A stretch of 64,000 nt of DNA from Caldisericia bacterium (GTDB lineage Bacteria; Caldisericota; Caldisericia; JAAYUI01). Below, in pieces: positions 1 through 9,698 of the stretch. The stretch covers positions 62,001 through 126,000 of the forward strand of contig JAGNLA010000005.1 in the NCBI GenBank assembly GCA_017999835.1, written 5' to 3'. Position 1 is the first letter of the stretch; the number at the start of each line of letters is the position of its first letter. Made by a program: the position numbers and the translations under genes. A model generated the notes under the pieces. The model worked only from the letters and a program-made list of their open reading frames with translations. It searched no databases and was not told the origin of the DNA.

Positions 1-206
1 GCATCGTAGACTTTGTCTGAATGGGCACCTGTTTCATAGGGGAAACCCAACGTTTCAATGTCTTTTGGGCAGCCGCTGTCAGAGCAAAAAACCTTTGCGC
101 CCAGGCCTGAGAGCATCTTTGCTGCAGCCTGACCTGACTTTGCCATTCCGAGGATGGTAACTTTCATCCCTTCATAAATCTTTGTTTTATCTCTATCCAC
201 ACTCAT
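1..206 (-). CDS. murD: UDP-N-acetylmuramoylalanine--D-glutamate ligase, N-terminal part (window edge)
   Basis: Only the first 68 codons are in the window; the gene runs off the left edge. The visible residues hold a Rossmann-type start (VTILGMAKSGQAAAKML, about residues 16-32) followed by GAKVFCSDSG. This matches the N-terminal domain of MurD, the cytoplasmic ligase that adds D-glutamate to UDP-MurNAc-L-Ala in peptidoglycan synthesis. The catalytic ATP-binding domain is not visible, so a related Mur ligase remains possible. The start is uncertain: ATG at 206 lies directly against a -10-like TAGATT, while an in-frame GTG at 200 sits where a leaderless transcript would begin. The gene is divergent from the carbonic anhydrase gene. 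Confidence 0.7.
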   Translation of the reverse strand, partial: MSVDRDKTKIYEGMKVTILGMAKSGQAAAKMLSGLGAKVFCSDSGCPKDIETLGFPYETGAHSDKVYD

Positions 207-235
207 AATCTAACAATAAACTACGTTTTTTGCAA
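207..235 (-). promoter_or_regulatory. possible promoter of murD
   Basis: On the minus strand TTGCAA (235-230) and TAGATT (212-207) are separated by 17 nt. The -10 box touches the ATG at 206, so transcription would start at or inside the annotated N-terminus, near the GTG at 200. No Shine-Dalgarno sequence precedes either codon. Confidence 0.4.
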
Positions 236-293
236 CCCGTGCTTGTCTGGTTGTAAACAAATGATGAACATTTCTGTAAAATATTGAATAAGA

Positions 294-322
294 TTGACAC
301 GGTTCCTCCCAAAAACTAAAAT
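294..322 (+). promoter_or_regulatory. sigma70-type promoter of the carbonic anhydrase operon
   Basis: TTGACA (294-299) and TAAAAT (317-322) are separated by exactly 17 nt. The expected start near 329 leaves a leader of only about 8 nt before the ATG at 337, with no clear Shine-Dalgarno sequence. Confidence 0.65.
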
Positions 323-336
323 CAGAAACCGTACTG

Positions 337-861
337 ATGATAGAATCATTTGAGGGTAACAGCCCAAACATTGATAAGAACGCGTTTATCCACAAGTCTG
401 CAACGATTATCGGGCAAGCAGATATTGGCAAGCATTCGTCCGTTTGGCCAGGGGCAGTCATCAGAGCCGACATAAACCACATCAAAATAGGCAACCTGTG
501 CAGCATACAGGATAATGCCTGCATCCACGTTGAAACAAACAACTCAACGACTCTTGGCGATGGTGTCACGATTGGCCACGGCGCCATGCTCCACGCCTGC
601 ACGATTGGCGACTATGCCTTGATTGGCATAGGAGCAATCATACTAGACAAGGCAACTATCGGCGATCACTGCATTATTGCGGCAGGGACAGTCGTCCCAC
701 CTGGGAAAGCAATCCCATCCGGCTCCATGGTCATGGGTTCACCAGGCAAGGTCACCCGTGAACTGACCAAAGAGGAACAGGACCACTTGGAAGAACACGC
801 AAAAAACTATTGGAAACTAGCGCAAAGATTTATTGGAGGAAATGATGGCAAAGAATCTTAA
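337..861 (+). CDS. gamma-class carbonic anhydrase-like hexapeptide-repeat protein
   Basis: The 174-aa protein is a left-handed beta-helix of hexapeptide repeats (roughly residues 12-140) with a C-terminal helix, the usual length for the YrdA/PaaY/Cam-like group. Three histidines in the expected spacing (His64 in ACIHVET, His81 and His86 in TIGHGAMLH) are the zinc ligands of this family. Members are gamma carbonic anhydrases or uncharacterised homologues, and activity cannot be told from sequence. It is first in a tight run of three genes; its stop overlaps the start of the permease gene by 17 nt, so the two are probably translationally coupled. A substrate link to the permease is not evident. 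Confidence 0.85.
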   Translation: MIESFEGNSPNIDKNAFIHKSATIIGQADIGKHSSVWPGAVIRADINHIKIGNLCSIQDNACIHVETNNSTTLGDGVTIGHGAMLHACTIGDYALIGIGAIILDKATIGDHCIIAAGTVVPPGKAIPSGSMVMGSPGKVTRELTKEEQDHLEEHAKNYWKLAQRFIGGNDGKES

Positions 862-2359
862 GAAAACCGCTTCGCCCGTCGCTCATGAAGCAGTGGCAAG
901 CAAGTCGATGTTTGAGAAACTGTTTGGCATGCCGGCATCAGCCGTCAACTGGGGCAGAGAAATCCTTGCCGGTTTGACCGGACTGCTCGGAACGGCGTTC
1001 ATTCTCTTTGCATGGTCAAAGACCCTTGGAACGCAGTTTGAACCAAACTCAGGCGGTTTCACACATGTTTTGATGATTGGCACCTTGTTGGCAATGATCG
1101 TGTCAAACCTTGCCCAATCATTCTGGGCAAAGCTGCCCTACATCGTCACACCGTCAATTGGCACCCTGATGCTGATGATCCCGCTGCTTGGCATCGCAAC
1201 AAACTTCAACGTTCTGATGGCTTTGTTCCTGCTTGAAGGAATCATCTTCCTGACAATGTCTTTCCTTCCATACACAAAAAAAATCATCACAGCCATTCCG
1301 CAACCGGTAAAGCACGGCATTGTCCTTACTGTCGGCCTGATGCTCATATTCATGGGGCTCAGCTTTACATGTCTCTTCTCAGGACCTTCAGCCGTAGGCA
1401 ATCTCACAACCGCAAAGTTCGAATCAATCGCCAGGCTCAACGGCCTTCCAGGCCTCTCAGTCAAGTGGCTGCTTGACGCCAGAACACTTGTAATGATCTT
1501 TGGTTTGGCGGTAGTTGGCTACTTCACCTGGACAAAAAATAAAGCCACATTCGTTATCACAATGATTATGACTGCAGCATTTGGTCTTCTATTTTTCTCA
1601 AACCAGCAGCAGGGATTGGAATATTCCAGAGTTACCCCGATCATCTTCGTTGACTATGCAAACTCCGGTAATTTCATGGTTCCATTCTCCTCCTGGGCAA
1701 GCACATACCTCCTGAAACCAAACTTTGCCGACCTGTTTGGCAAGATTGGCTCATCATTCGGGATAATCCTCTCAACATTCCTCGTCATGCTTGCAAAAGA
1801 CACCCTTGGGACAGCTTCTTCAATGATCGCTCTTGGCAAACAGTCCGGGGACATGACAGAAAACGACGAGAACCATCACAGAACTGAGAAGGCAATGCAA
1901 GTTGTTGGGTTCAACAGGATCGTTACCGGTCTTGTTGGTGGCGTTCCAGCCGACATTGCTCCAGAAGCGTCAATCGCTGTTGAGGCTGACGGCAGGACAT
2001 CTGTAACACCATTCATCTACGCCATCGGCTGTGTCGTGCTCCTGTTTGGTTTCAACTTTTTTGCCATGATTCCAGCCATTGCCGTTGCTCCAATCCTAGT
2101 GGTCATTGGCGCAGGCATGCTCCGCGGTATCGGAAAAATTCATTGGAGAGATCCACTTGAGGCCATCCCAACAGCAGTCATGATGTTTGTTGCCGCCATC
2201 ACTTTCAACCTCTTTGTAGCAGTCGCCCTTGGCATGGCCATCAACATGATCATCAGAGTTGTCATCTGGAAGTTTGACGACACACCTGGTGGATTCTGGC
2301 TCCTTGGCTCACTTTCGCTTGCATCGCTCATCTTCTTCTTTGCCAGCGTTCTGGGGTAG
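845..2359 (+). CDS. NCS2/AzgA-type purine permease
   Basis: The 504-aa protein has about a dozen hydrophobic segments and family-like stretches such as AMIVSNLAQSFWAKLPYIVTP and the late ADIAPEASIAVEADGRTSVTP. This points to the AzgA branch of the nucleobase:cation symporters, which take up hypoxanthine, guanine or adenine across the inner membrane. The exact base is not readable. I chose ATG 845 because GGAGG at 835-839 is then spaced five nucleotides away; ATG 842 and TTG 833 are in frame but too close to that site. It overlaps the end of the carbonic anhydrase gene and is followed after 3 nt by the next gene. Confidence 0.85.
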   Translation: MAKNLKKTASPVAHEAVASKSMFEKLFGMPASAVNWGREILAGLTGLLGTAFILFAWSKTLGTQFEPNSGGFTHVLMIGTLLAMIVSNLAQSFWAKLPYIVTPSIGTLMLMIPLLGIATNFNVLMALFLLEGIIFLTMSFLPYTKKIITAIPQPVKHGIVLTVGLMLIFMGLSFTCLFSGPSAVGNLTTAKFESIARLNGLPGLSVKWLLDARTLVMIFGLAVVGYFTWTKNKATFVITMIMTAAFGLLFFSNQQQGLEYSRVTPIIFVDYANSGNFMVPFSSWASTYLLKPNFADLFGKIGSSFGIILSTFLVMLAKDTLGTASSMIALGKQSGDMTENDENHHRTEKAMQVVGFNRIVTGLVGGVPADIAPEASIAVEADGRTSVTPFIYAIGCVVLLFGFNFFAMIPAIAVAPILVVIGAGMLRGIGKIHWRDPLEAIPTAVMMFVAAITFNLFVAVALGMAINMIIRVVIWKFDDTPGGFWLLGSLSLASLIFFFASVLG

Positions 2360-2362
2360 TTT

Positions 2363-3049
2363 GTGGTTCGAGTTACCTACATCGGGCACAGCTGTGTGCT
2401 GATTGCCAGCAATGGAACCCAGATTCTCATTGACCCGTTCATTGAGGGTAATCCTGTGGCTGTTACCCCGAGCAAGAGCTTCTCACCAAAGCTGATTCTG
2501 GTTACCCACGCTCATGGCGACCATCTGGGTGACGCAGTAAAGCTTGCCAAGAAGTTCAAAGCAAAGGTTTTGGTGACAAGCGAGTTTGCAAAATGGCTGT
2601 CCAACGAAGGCGTTGATGTTATCTCTGCTCATTTTGGCGGCAAGATACCGTTCGACTTTGGTTGGGTCAAACTCTGGCCATCCATGCACTCCTCAACAAC
2701 ACCTGATGGAACCAACCTTGGCATTGCGGCGGGATTTGTCGTGTCAATCGGCGGAAAGTGCATCTACCACTCAGGTGACACAGCGCTGACAAGCGATATG
2801 GCGCTCATCGGCGAGGAAAAGTCTATTGACCTTGCGTGTCTCCCAATCGGTGGACAATACACGATGGGCATCGATGACGCTGTCAAGGCTGTTTCCATGC
2901 TCAAGCCAAAGGTTGTGCTGCCAATTCATTACAACACCTGGGATATCATCAGGGTTGACCCGGAAGAGTTTGCGTCAAAGGTTGACAAATGCCCGGCACG
3001 TACAAAAACCGTAATCCTGACTCCAGGCGAACAGCTCGAGCTCCCCTGA
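2363..3049 (+). CDS. MBL-fold metal-dependent hydrolase (UPF0173/YtkL family)
   Basis: The 228-aa cytoplasmic protein begins with VTYIGHSCVLI and carries the metallo-beta-lactamase motif HAHGDH near residue 50, followed by YHSGDTAL and a late PIHYNTW. These are the metal ligands and layout of the UPF0173 group (YtkL, UlaG-like), whose physiological substrate is mostly unknown. The start is GTG at 2363, 3 nt after the permease stop, so it is the last gene of the operon that begins at 337. A clear terminator follows. Confidence 0.85.
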   Translation: MVRVTYIGHSCVLIASNGTQILIDPFIEGNPVAVTPSKSFSPKLILVTHAHGDHLGDAVKLAKKFKAKVLVTSEFAKWLSNEGVDVISAHFGGKIPFDFGWVKLWPSMHSSTTPDGTNLGIAAGFVVSIGGKCIYHSGDTALTSDMALIGEEKSIDLACLPIGGQYTMGIDDAVKAVSMLKPKVVLPIHYNTWDIIRVDPEEFASKVDKCPARTKTVILTPGEQLELP

Positions 3050-3064
3050 TATAACGATATGTCC

Positions 3065-3099
3065 AATAATCCCCGGTTTTTCCGGGGATTATTTGTTTT
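3065..3099 (+). terminator. intrinsic terminator after the MBL hydrolase gene
   Basis: A 12-bp perfect stem (AATAATCCCCGG, 3065-3076, pairing with 3082-3093) closes a five-T loop, followed by TTGTTTTC. It ends the operon starting at 337. Confidence 0.85.
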
Positions 3100-3145
3100 C
3101 TGGAGAATTGTGTTAAACTATTGACGTCCAAACCCCTATTTAGTG

Positions 3146-3172
3146 TTGATAAAAAGCACAAGACCGTAAAAT
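3146..3172 (+). promoter_or_regulatory. weak promoter candidate for the stalk-domain protein
   Basis: TTGATA (3146-3151) and TAAAAT (3167-3172) are 15 nt apart, shorter than optimal. It is the best pair between the preceding terminator and the start at 3194. Confidence 0.3.
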
Positions 3173-3193
3173 AGATTAATTGGAGGTTTTGAT

Positions 3194-6100
3194 ATGAAAA
3201 AACTCGCAACACTTCTGATCTGCCTGTCCCTCTGTTGGCCAGCCGCAATAAGCGCAGCAGATACAGCTGCCGTTATGCTTTCAAATCCTGGAACGGACAA
3301 GAAAACATCTGCCAGCATCGTATTCCCAAAAGGAACTGCGTGGGAAAAAGGCGACCTTATTACAATAAAATTTGAAGCCAGTGAAAATTCTGCCATTAAC
3401 TTGCCAGCTCCTGATTGTCTATACTCCCCTGAGTCGCAGAGAAGATTCAACCCTGGAGCAAACTTTGCTCAGAACTGCAAAGATAATCCATATCCATCAA
3501 TGATTGCCAAAATGTACAAGCTAAGCATGGGTGAAGACTTTTCAGCTGAATGGCCAAAAGATATACAAGATTCCTGGATTCCTGGATTTTTAATGCCAAC
3601 CATACCCACGGATGTTGAAAAGGCAAAAACAAGATTTTCAACTCTGCTTGGCCTTATAACTGTCGGAGGCATCCAGTGCAAACCCGAAAAAGGTTGTAAG
3701 CTAGTCTCGACAGCAAGCACCAGGGAGATAACCGTATCGGTTCAGCAACCGCTGGACATGATGCATGAAATGGTTGTGTCAATACCTGATTCATTCGGCC
3801 TGCTCTGCCCATATAATCCAGGTTCGTATGAAATAAAAGTCGAATCAAAAGTGTCGGCTTCTTCTTCAATCGAAATCGTCAAACCCGAAGTTTCAAGCCC
3901 GAAGCTCTCAATTTCACCTGAATTCCCAGGTGAGCCTTCAAAATGGACGTTCGAGTTCAACCTCAGCAAGGCTGGCGCATTGAACACAAACAACAGCATA
4001 ACACTAAAAATGCCTGTCGGTTTCGCCAAGCTTCAAAGCAGCTATCCAGATTTTGCAATCTCGGTAAACGGGACACTGGTTCAGAAAACAAATATTCGCC
4101 TCAACACCGGAATCGAATCAGATCTACTCATTTTCCTTTGCCCAAAACCAATCGATCGCTCAACAAAAGTCATTATGGAAATGTCGGCCCTCAACCTTGA
4201 TGAAGGCGAATATTCATGCATCCTTTCGACAACATCTGACAGCGATCCCGTCAATTTTGGCCCGGCAACCATCAGGTTTATCCAAGGCTCAACCCTCTCA
4301 GAAACAATCGCCGGACTGGCAACAAACATCACTGCCAGACTCAGATCGAAAGGTCATTCTGCAGGCGAAAGCGTGATGATTCTCCTCCCATCAGAAATCA
4401 ACGAGAAGTGTCAGGTTGCCATCAACGGCAAAACTGTGGAAAGACCAACTCTTGGAAAAAAAACCGCCCAATTTGAATTGCCAGAGGCGATTCCATCAGG
4501 GTCAATCTGCAGGATATTCATGTCCAATGTCACAAATCCCTTGTCAGGGGATACCATTAAGGTAACCATAGGCAGCAGCTCCTACGAAATCCCCTGGAAC
4601 GTAAGCCCATATCAGTCAAGATTGAGCATCAGCACCTTCCCTCCGGTGGCAAACAAGCCTTGTTCTTATTATTTCAGGATCACACCTCCTCCAGATCTGC
4701 TGGAAGAGGAAAGAAAACAGATAATCATTGAAGGCACCTGGAACAGAATTATCCGCCCAAAAACAAACAGCGTTACGGTTTACGTCAGGGAAACCCCTTT
4801 AAAAGCAGACTTCAGCGATAAAGGCGTGTTAACAATAAACATCGACGAACCCTTCCCAAACATGAAACCACTGCTCGTTGAGATTCCACAGTTATCAGGC
4901 TTCGGTTCTCCTGATTCATCCTCAAGATTCACAGCCACCATCTCTGGCAAACAGATAGAGGCAACATGCAATGTTCAGCCAGGACCACCGGCCGTATCCT
5001 ACAAGGTCACATCCGCTTCAGGAAAAGACATGTCTGAGGTCGAGAACGGCTGGTTCAATGAACCGGTCAAACTTTCTGTCTTTACATCCTCTGGCAAATC
5101 TAACATCATCCTTTCAGGACTGACCGAGGATATCAAGTCAGAGAAGAGCGATCTGGAAACAACCTTCAGTGATTCAATCGTTGCAAGGGACATGAAGGCA
5201 ATCGTCAGCGATGTCGGAGGGATAACAGAAATCCTTCTTCCAATCATCAAAATCGACCTTTCTGAGCTCACTGTCAAAGTCACCAATCCGTTCGAGAAAA
5301 CCGGTATATGCCCTACTCAAAACTTAATAATCGGTGTCGAAACGGTTCGGAAGACTATCCCAATGGGCAAAGAATTCATGGTCGTTGACCCGGAAATATC
5401 TGTTTTTGTCAACGGAGTCCAGGAATCATCGAAAAATTTCCTCTCCAGAATTGAATCTGAAAAACCAGATTCAAAATACAGCACCGACATCAGCGTCATG
5501 CTTAAATACTCAACAAATGATGTCGTCGTCAGAGTTACCGACCAAACAGGCAGATTTGTTGAAAGCTCGTTTTCAATAAAATTATCCATCAAGCCCATTA
5601 AACTTGAACTTGAAGGATCGCAAAACATGATTGTCGACCCCGGCCTGGAGAGGGAAATTGTCTTTGTTACCGACCCAGAGACGCAGGTCTTTCTTGGCGA
5701 ACACACTTACAAAGCCGACGCTTCAGGCAAAATCCACGCAAAACTGGACATCAACCCAGGATACAACATTTTCCTGACACAGCTGATTACAAAAGAAAAC
5801 GTCAGCTATGAAATGCAGATTTACATCATCGGAAGACGACAGATCAGAATGAAATCCGGACAGAAATACATGACTGTTGACGGCAAGAAAGTCAACCTAA
5901 AGGTTCCACCAACAACAATCACCTACAAATTCAAACAGGGCGGAAAGGGCAATGAAACTGTAAACGTAGCAGTCTCATATGTTCCATTGAGGGTTCTGGC
6001 AGAAAATCTGTTCTCAACGGTTTCCTATAACTCCACAACACAGGTTGCCACAATAGTCCAAAAGAGACCCGACAAAGAACAGAAGATCGAACTGACGGTC

Positions 6101-6334
6101 AACGCGACCTGGGCGCTTGTTAATGGCGAGACAGTTCAAATCAATAAAGACTATCCAATCCCCACAATCGTTAAAGATGGAAACTTCATGCTCCCTCTTC
6201 GTTTCGCATCCGAACAACTCGGTTCACTTGTTGGTTTTGACAACAATACCAAAGAAATTACAATCACATGGCCTGACGAGAAGAACCAAGACAACAAAAC
6301 TGGAACAGTCCCTGGCACAGGCAAAAAACCTTGA
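3194..6334 (+). CDS. large secreted protein with C-terminal copper-amine-oxidase-N (stalk) domain
   Basis: The 1046-aa protein starts with a signal peptide (MKKLATLLICLSLCWP, cleavage probably after AISA). The body is a long beta-rich series of Ig-like segments without an enzyme motif I recognise. The last 170 residues are a copper amine oxidase N-terminal-like domain pair: MTVDGKKVNLKVPP, then VPLRVLAENLFSTVSYN, and later LPLRFASEQLGSLVGFD. In other bacteria such domains mark extracellular proteins and are thought to mediate surface or polysaccharide contacts rather than copper chemistry. TTGGAGG lies 7 nt before the ATG. It is the first of six stalk-domain proteins in the window. Confidence 0.75.
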   Translation: MKKLATLLICLSLCWPAAISAADTAAVMLSNPGTDKKTSASIVFPKGTAWEKGDLITIKFEASENSAINLPAPDCLYSPESQRRFNPGANFAQNCKDNPYPSMIAKMYKLSMGEDFSAEWPKDIQDSWIPGFLMPTIPTDVEKAKTRFSTLLGLITVGGIQCKPEKGCKLVSTASTREITVSVQQPLDMMHEMVVSIPDSFGLLCPYNPGSYEIKVESKVSASSSIEIVKPEVSSPKLSISPEFPGEPSKWTFEFNLSKAGALNTNNSITLKMPVGFAKLQSSYPDFAISVNGTLVQKTNIRLNTGIESDLLIFLCPKPIDRSTKVIMEMSALNLDEGEYSCILSTTSDSDPVNFGPATIRFIQGSTLSETIAGLATNITARLRSKGHSAGESVMILLPSEINEKCQVAINGKTVERPTLGKKTAQFELPEAIPSGSICRIFMSNVTNPLSGDTIKVTIGSSSYEIPWNVSPYQSRLSISTFPPVANKPCSYYFRITPPPDLLEEERKQIIIEGTWNRIIRPKTNSVTVYVRETPLKADFSDKGVLTINIDEPFPNMKPLLVEIPQLSGFGSPDSSSRFTATISGKQIEATCNVQPGPPAVSYKVTSASGKDMSEVENGWFNEPVKLSVFTSSGKSNIILSGLTEDIKSEKSDLETTFSDSIVARDMKAIVSDVGGITEILLPIIKIDLSELTVKVTNPFEKTGICPTQNLIIGVETVRKTIPMGKEFMVVDPEISVFVNGVQESSKNFLSRIESEKPDSKYSTDISVMLKYSTNDVVVRVTDQTGRFVESSFSIKLSIKPIKLELEGSQNMIVDPGLEREIVFVTDPETQVFLGEHTYKADASGKIHAKLDINPGYNIFLTQLITKENVSYEMQIYIIGRRQIRMKSGQKYMTVDGKKVNLKVPPTTITYKFKQGGKGNETVNVAVSYVPLRVLAENLFSTVSYNSTTQVATIVQKRPDKEQKIELTVNATWALVNGETVQINKDYPIPTIVKDGNFMLPLRFASEQLGSLVGFDNNTKEITITWPDEKNQDNKTGTVPGTGKKP

Positions 6335-6376
6335 GCCATGTTTACAAATCAAAGGTAGGAAAATATCATATCAGCA

Positions 6377-7933
6377 ATGACACAGGATTTTGAACTAGAA
6401 GGTTTCCTAGCAGTAATACCTGACAACATAAGACAGAAGCTCATCGATTCAGGGAATTTTGATACCCTGTATGAGGTGGTGCTTGACCTTGGAAGACCAC
6501 CTGAAGCCAGGTATAAAGACGGCACGGTTTATCTTTCCGAGCAGGCAGTCACCTTTTTTGACATCGAGTGGGTGATTGGACGAGTCAGGGAGTTTGACCG
6601 TGACAATCGTTCCGGTATCGAGCGAACACTCCACAGAATCTCAGCCATCCAAAACCGAAGTGGTCGAATCATTGGCCTCACCCTTCGATATGGACGAGCA
6701 ATTCAAGGTGTTATCAATGTAATACGCGATTTCTTTGAGTCAGGCAGATCGGTTCTCATTGTTGGTCGCCCAGGCGTTGGCAAAACCACCATCATGAGGG
6801 AAGCGGCCAGAGTGCTGTCGACCGAAATGGGCAAAAGGGTCATAATCGTTGACACCAGCAACGAAATCGCCGGTGATGGCGACATCCCTCACCACGGCAT
6901 CGGCAGAGCCAGACGCATGCAGGTTCCAAAACATGTTGAACAGCACACAGTCATGATTCAGGCTGTTGAAAACCACATGCCTGAGGTCATCGTCATCGAC
7001 GAAATCGGCACCGAGGAAGAGGCAGCAGCCTGTAGAACCATTGCCGAAAGAGGCGTCCAGCTTGTTGGCACAGCTCATGGAAACAGCATCTCTAATCTTC
7101 TTTTAAACCCGACTCTTTCAGATCTTCTCGGTGGCATCAACTCCGTCGTGCTCAGTGATGAAGAGGCTTTCAGGCGTGGAACCCAGAAAACCGTGCTCGA
7201 GCGTACCCAGCCACCAACCTTCGACGTGCTCATCGAAATCCGTGAACGTGGCAAGTTTGCCATCTACCCCGATATTGACGAGGCTGTTGACCGCTACCTT
7301 CGTGACACCACGCTCAAACCAGAGCTTCGAACCCAGAAGGAAGACGGCACCTACGAAACCCAATATGAAGAGCTCAAGACCAACAAAGATAGCTTTGAAG
7401 AGGTCTTTCTGGCCCATGAGCCAAAAGAAACTCCCAAAGACAAATATCAGGAGGATGTCATCGACATCTTCCCGTTCGGCATCTCCAGAGACTACATCGA
7501 ACGCGCTGCCAGAGCTCTTCGCGTGAGAGTTGGTATATCTCGAAGATTATCAGAATCAGACATGGTTTTGACCACAATAAACTACGAGCAGAAACGCCCA
7601 CAGGCAATACTTGAGGCAAAAACACTGGAGATTCCGGTTTATGCCATCGCCCAAAACTCCTTAAGCCAGGTCAAGCGTTTCCTGCGAGGCGTTCAGTCAA
7701 GCTCCCCAGACGAAGCAGAAGTCCAGGTAATTCCGAACAACGCCATCGAAACCGTGCTTCGTGAAAACCAGACGGTCAGGCTGCCGCCTGCACCGCCAAA
7801 AGTAAGAAGATTCCAGCACAAGACGGCCGAAAGATTCGGTCTTGTCACATCAAGCATAGGCGAGGAACCAAACCGTTCCGTGGTCATACACCCGCCCAAA
7901 TTCCAGGAGGTTACAGAAGATGAGAATCAGTAA
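6377..7933 (+). CDS. Ycf45/SpoIIIAA-like AAA ATPase
   Basis: The 518-aa cytoplasmic protein has a Walker A motif GRPGVGKTT (residues 130-138), a Walker B stretch VIVIDEIG (204-211) and a His-rich loop between them. A separate C-terminal domain contains FPFGISRDYIERAARAL and VLTTINYEQKRPQAI. This two-part layout is that of the cyanobacterial/plastid Ycf45 family, related to SpoIIIAA and often annotated as R3H-domain ATPase; its role is poorly known and nucleic-acid binding has been proposed. No good Shine-Dalgarno sequence sits near the ATG. The 3' end overlaps proS by 14 nt, so the two genes are probably co-translated. Confidence 0.8.
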   Translation: MTQDFELEGFLAVIPDNIRQKLIDSGNFDTLYEVVLDLGRPPEARYKDGTVYLSEQAVTFFDIEWVIGRVREFDRDNRSGIERTLHRISAIQNRSGRIIGLTLRYGRAIQGVINVIRDFFESGRSVLIVGRPGVGKTTIMREAARVLSTEMGKRVIIVDTSNEIAGDGDIPHHGIGRARRMQVPKHVEQHTVMIQAVENHMPEVIVIDEIGTEEEAAACRTIAERGVQLVGTAHGNSISNLLLNPTLSDLLGGINSVVLSDEEAFRRGTQKTVLERTQPPTFDVLIEIRERGKFAIYPDIDEAVDRYLRDTTLKPELRTQKEDGTYETQYEELKTNKDSFEEVFLAHEPKETPKDKYQEDVIDIFPFGISRDYIERAARALRVRVGISRRLSESDMVLTTINYEQKRPQAILEAKTLEIPVYAIAQNSLSQVKRFLRGVQSSSPDEAEVQVIPNNAIETVLRENQTVRLPPAPPKVRRFQHKTAERFGLVTSSIGEEPNRSVVIHPPKFQEVTEDENQ

Positions 7934-9623
7934 GTATCTAGCACCAACACTCAGAGAAGACCCGGTCGAGGCAGAAGCGCCAAGCCACAAGCTGATGCTT
8001 CGCGCAGGTTACATCAGAAAACTTGCCGCAGGCATGTACACCATGCTCCCGCTTGGGTTTAGGGTGCAGGAAAAGATAAAAAAAATCGTACGTGAAGAGA
8101 TGGACAGAATCGGTTGCCAGGAAGTCGTTTTCCCGATAATCCTTCCGGCAGAGGTCTGGATGGAGTCAGGCAGATGGTTCCAGTACGGTGACGAGATGTT
8201 CAGAGTTAAAGATCGCAAAGGCCGCGATTTCTGCCTTGGGCCAACACACGAGGAAACTGTAACCTATCACGTTAAAAACGAGGTCAAATCATATCGTCAG
8301 CTCCCGATGATGATCTACCAGATTCAGTTAAAATATCGTGATGAGACCAGACCCAGATACGGAGTCATCCGATCAAGGGAATTCCTCATGAAAGACATGT
8401 ATAGTTTTGACAAGGATGAAGAAGGACTCAATTCTTCCTACAAACTTGCTTTTGGCGCATATTGCAAGATACTTGAAAGGCTCTCAGTTGACTATGTGCC
8501 AGTGGAAGCAGACACCGGACTCATCGGTGGCTCAAGCTCACACGAATTCGTTGTTGACGCTGACAACGGTGAATGCAGGTACGCCAGGTGTCCAGCCTGT
8601 AATTATGCTGCAAACGTTGAAGTGGCAAAAGCTGGCAAGAGAAATCTTCCGGCAGGCAGCGATTCCGAAATGAAACTCGTTGACACTCCAAACCAGAAGA
8701 CAATAGAAGAAGTTGCAAAGTTCCTCAAACTCCCAGGGCACCAGCTCATCAAGTCGATGATCTACAAGGCTGACGACAGGTTTGTCATGGTCTGCCTGCG
8801 TGGTGACGACGAAATAGCTGAGCCAAAACTCCAGAAGGTTTTGGGTGCAAAGAGTCTCGATCTGGCCACGCCAGAGGACACTGAAAAGGTCACCGGCACA
8901 GTTGTCGGATTTGCCGGACCTGTCGGTTTCAAGGGATTTATCCTTGCCGACAACGAACTTATTGGCACCAAGGACATGGTCTGCGGTGGACTTGCCAAGG
9001 ACAAGCACTATGCTGGCGTCAGTCACGAACGTGACTGGAAGCAGTCAGCCTATGGCGATGTCCGCGAAGCAAAAAATGGTGACAGTTGCCCGCATTGCGG
9101 ACAGACCATGACTGTCAAGACAGGCCTTGAAGTTGGTCATTGTTTCAGGCTTGGCACAAAGTACTCAGGTGCGATGAACGCAACCTTTCTCGATGAAGAA
9201 GGCAAGGAAAAACCGTTCATCATGGGCTGCTATGGCTTCGGAGTTTCCAGGGCGATAGCCTCCATTATCGAACAGCACCACGACGAGGACGGCATCTGCT
9301 GGCCAACGCAGATTGCGCCGTTTACGGCAATCGTTATCCCGACAAACGTTGCCGACCCGGTTGTCTCGGAGAATGCCGAGAAACTGTACAAAGACCTGCA
9401 AGAGGCAGGCATTGAGACCTTGATTGACGACCGCGACGATAGACCTGGTGTCAAGTTCAAGGATGCTGACTTGATGGGCTTCCCGCTCAAGATAACAGTC
9501 GGCAAGAAGATTACGGAAGGATTGGTCGAGATAAAGACCAGAAGAACTAAAGAGATGTCACTTGTGGCAGTCAATGATGTTGTAAGTTTTGTCAAGGATT
9601 TCGTTAAAAAAGAAACGAAATGA
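7920..9623 (+). CDS. proS: prolyl-tRNA synthetase (bacterial type with editing domain)
   Basis: The 567-aa class II synthetase charges tRNA-Pro with proline. Visible signatures are MRISKYLAPTLREDP at the N-terminus, GPTHEE near 105, the motif 2 region RDETRPRYGVIRSREFLMKDMYS, a central insertion (about residues 230-390) matching the YbaK-like editing domain, and a C-terminal anticodon-binding domain with DDRDDRPGVKFKDADLMG. Length is normal for the family. The start overlaps the Ycf45-like gene, with AGGAGG about 9 nt upstream. Confidence 0.95.
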   Translation: MRISKYLAPTLREDPVEAEAPSHKLMLRAGYIRKLAAGMYTMLPLGFRVQEKIKKIVREEMDRIGCQEVVFPIILPAEVWMESGRWFQYGDEMFRVKDRKGRDFCLGPTHEETVTYHVKNEVKSYRQLPMMIYQIQLKYRDETRPRYGVIRSREFLMKDMYSFDKDEEGLNSSYKLAFGAYCKILERLSVDYVPVEADTGLIGGSSSHEFVVDADNGECRYARCPACNYAANVEVAKAGKRNLPAGSDSEMKLVDTPNQKTIEEVAKFLKLPGHQLIKSMIYKADDRFVMVCLRGDDEIAEPKLQKVLGAKSLDLATPEDTEKVTGTVVGFAGPVGFKGFILADNELIGTKDMVCGGLAKDKHYAGVSHERDWKQSAYGDVREAKNGDSCPHCGQTMTVKTGLEVGHCFRLGTKYSGAMNATFLDEEGKEKPFIMGCYGFGVSRAIASIIEQHHDEDGICWPTQIAPFTAIVIPTNVADPVVSENAEKLYKDLQEAGIETLIDDRDDRPGVKFKDADLMGFPLKITVGKKITEGLVEIKTRRTKEMSLVAVNDVVSFVKDFVKKETK

Positions 9624-9633
9624 CAAGGAGAAG

Positions 9634-9698
9634 GGTCTAAGGAAATACAGACCTAAGAAACCAGCATGAAAGTCTGGTTTACCCCATCAAACCGGGGT
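9634..9698 (+). promoter_or_regulatory. three consecutive small hairpins before the glycosyltransferase
   Basis: Within 65 nt lie GGTCT/AGACC (9634-9638 with 9649-9653), AAACCAG/CTGGTTT (9658-9664 with 9674-9680) and ACCCC/GGGGT (9681-9685 with 9694-9698). No long T-run follows, so this may be an RNA-processing or stability element rather than a terminator. AAGGAG and the next ATG follow directly. Confidence 0.35.

Noticed and set aside
210-602. 130-aa minus-strand frame over the carbonic anhydrase promoter
   Set aside because: It overlaps the clear hexapeptide protein on the other strand and its sequence resembles no protein; a shadow frame.
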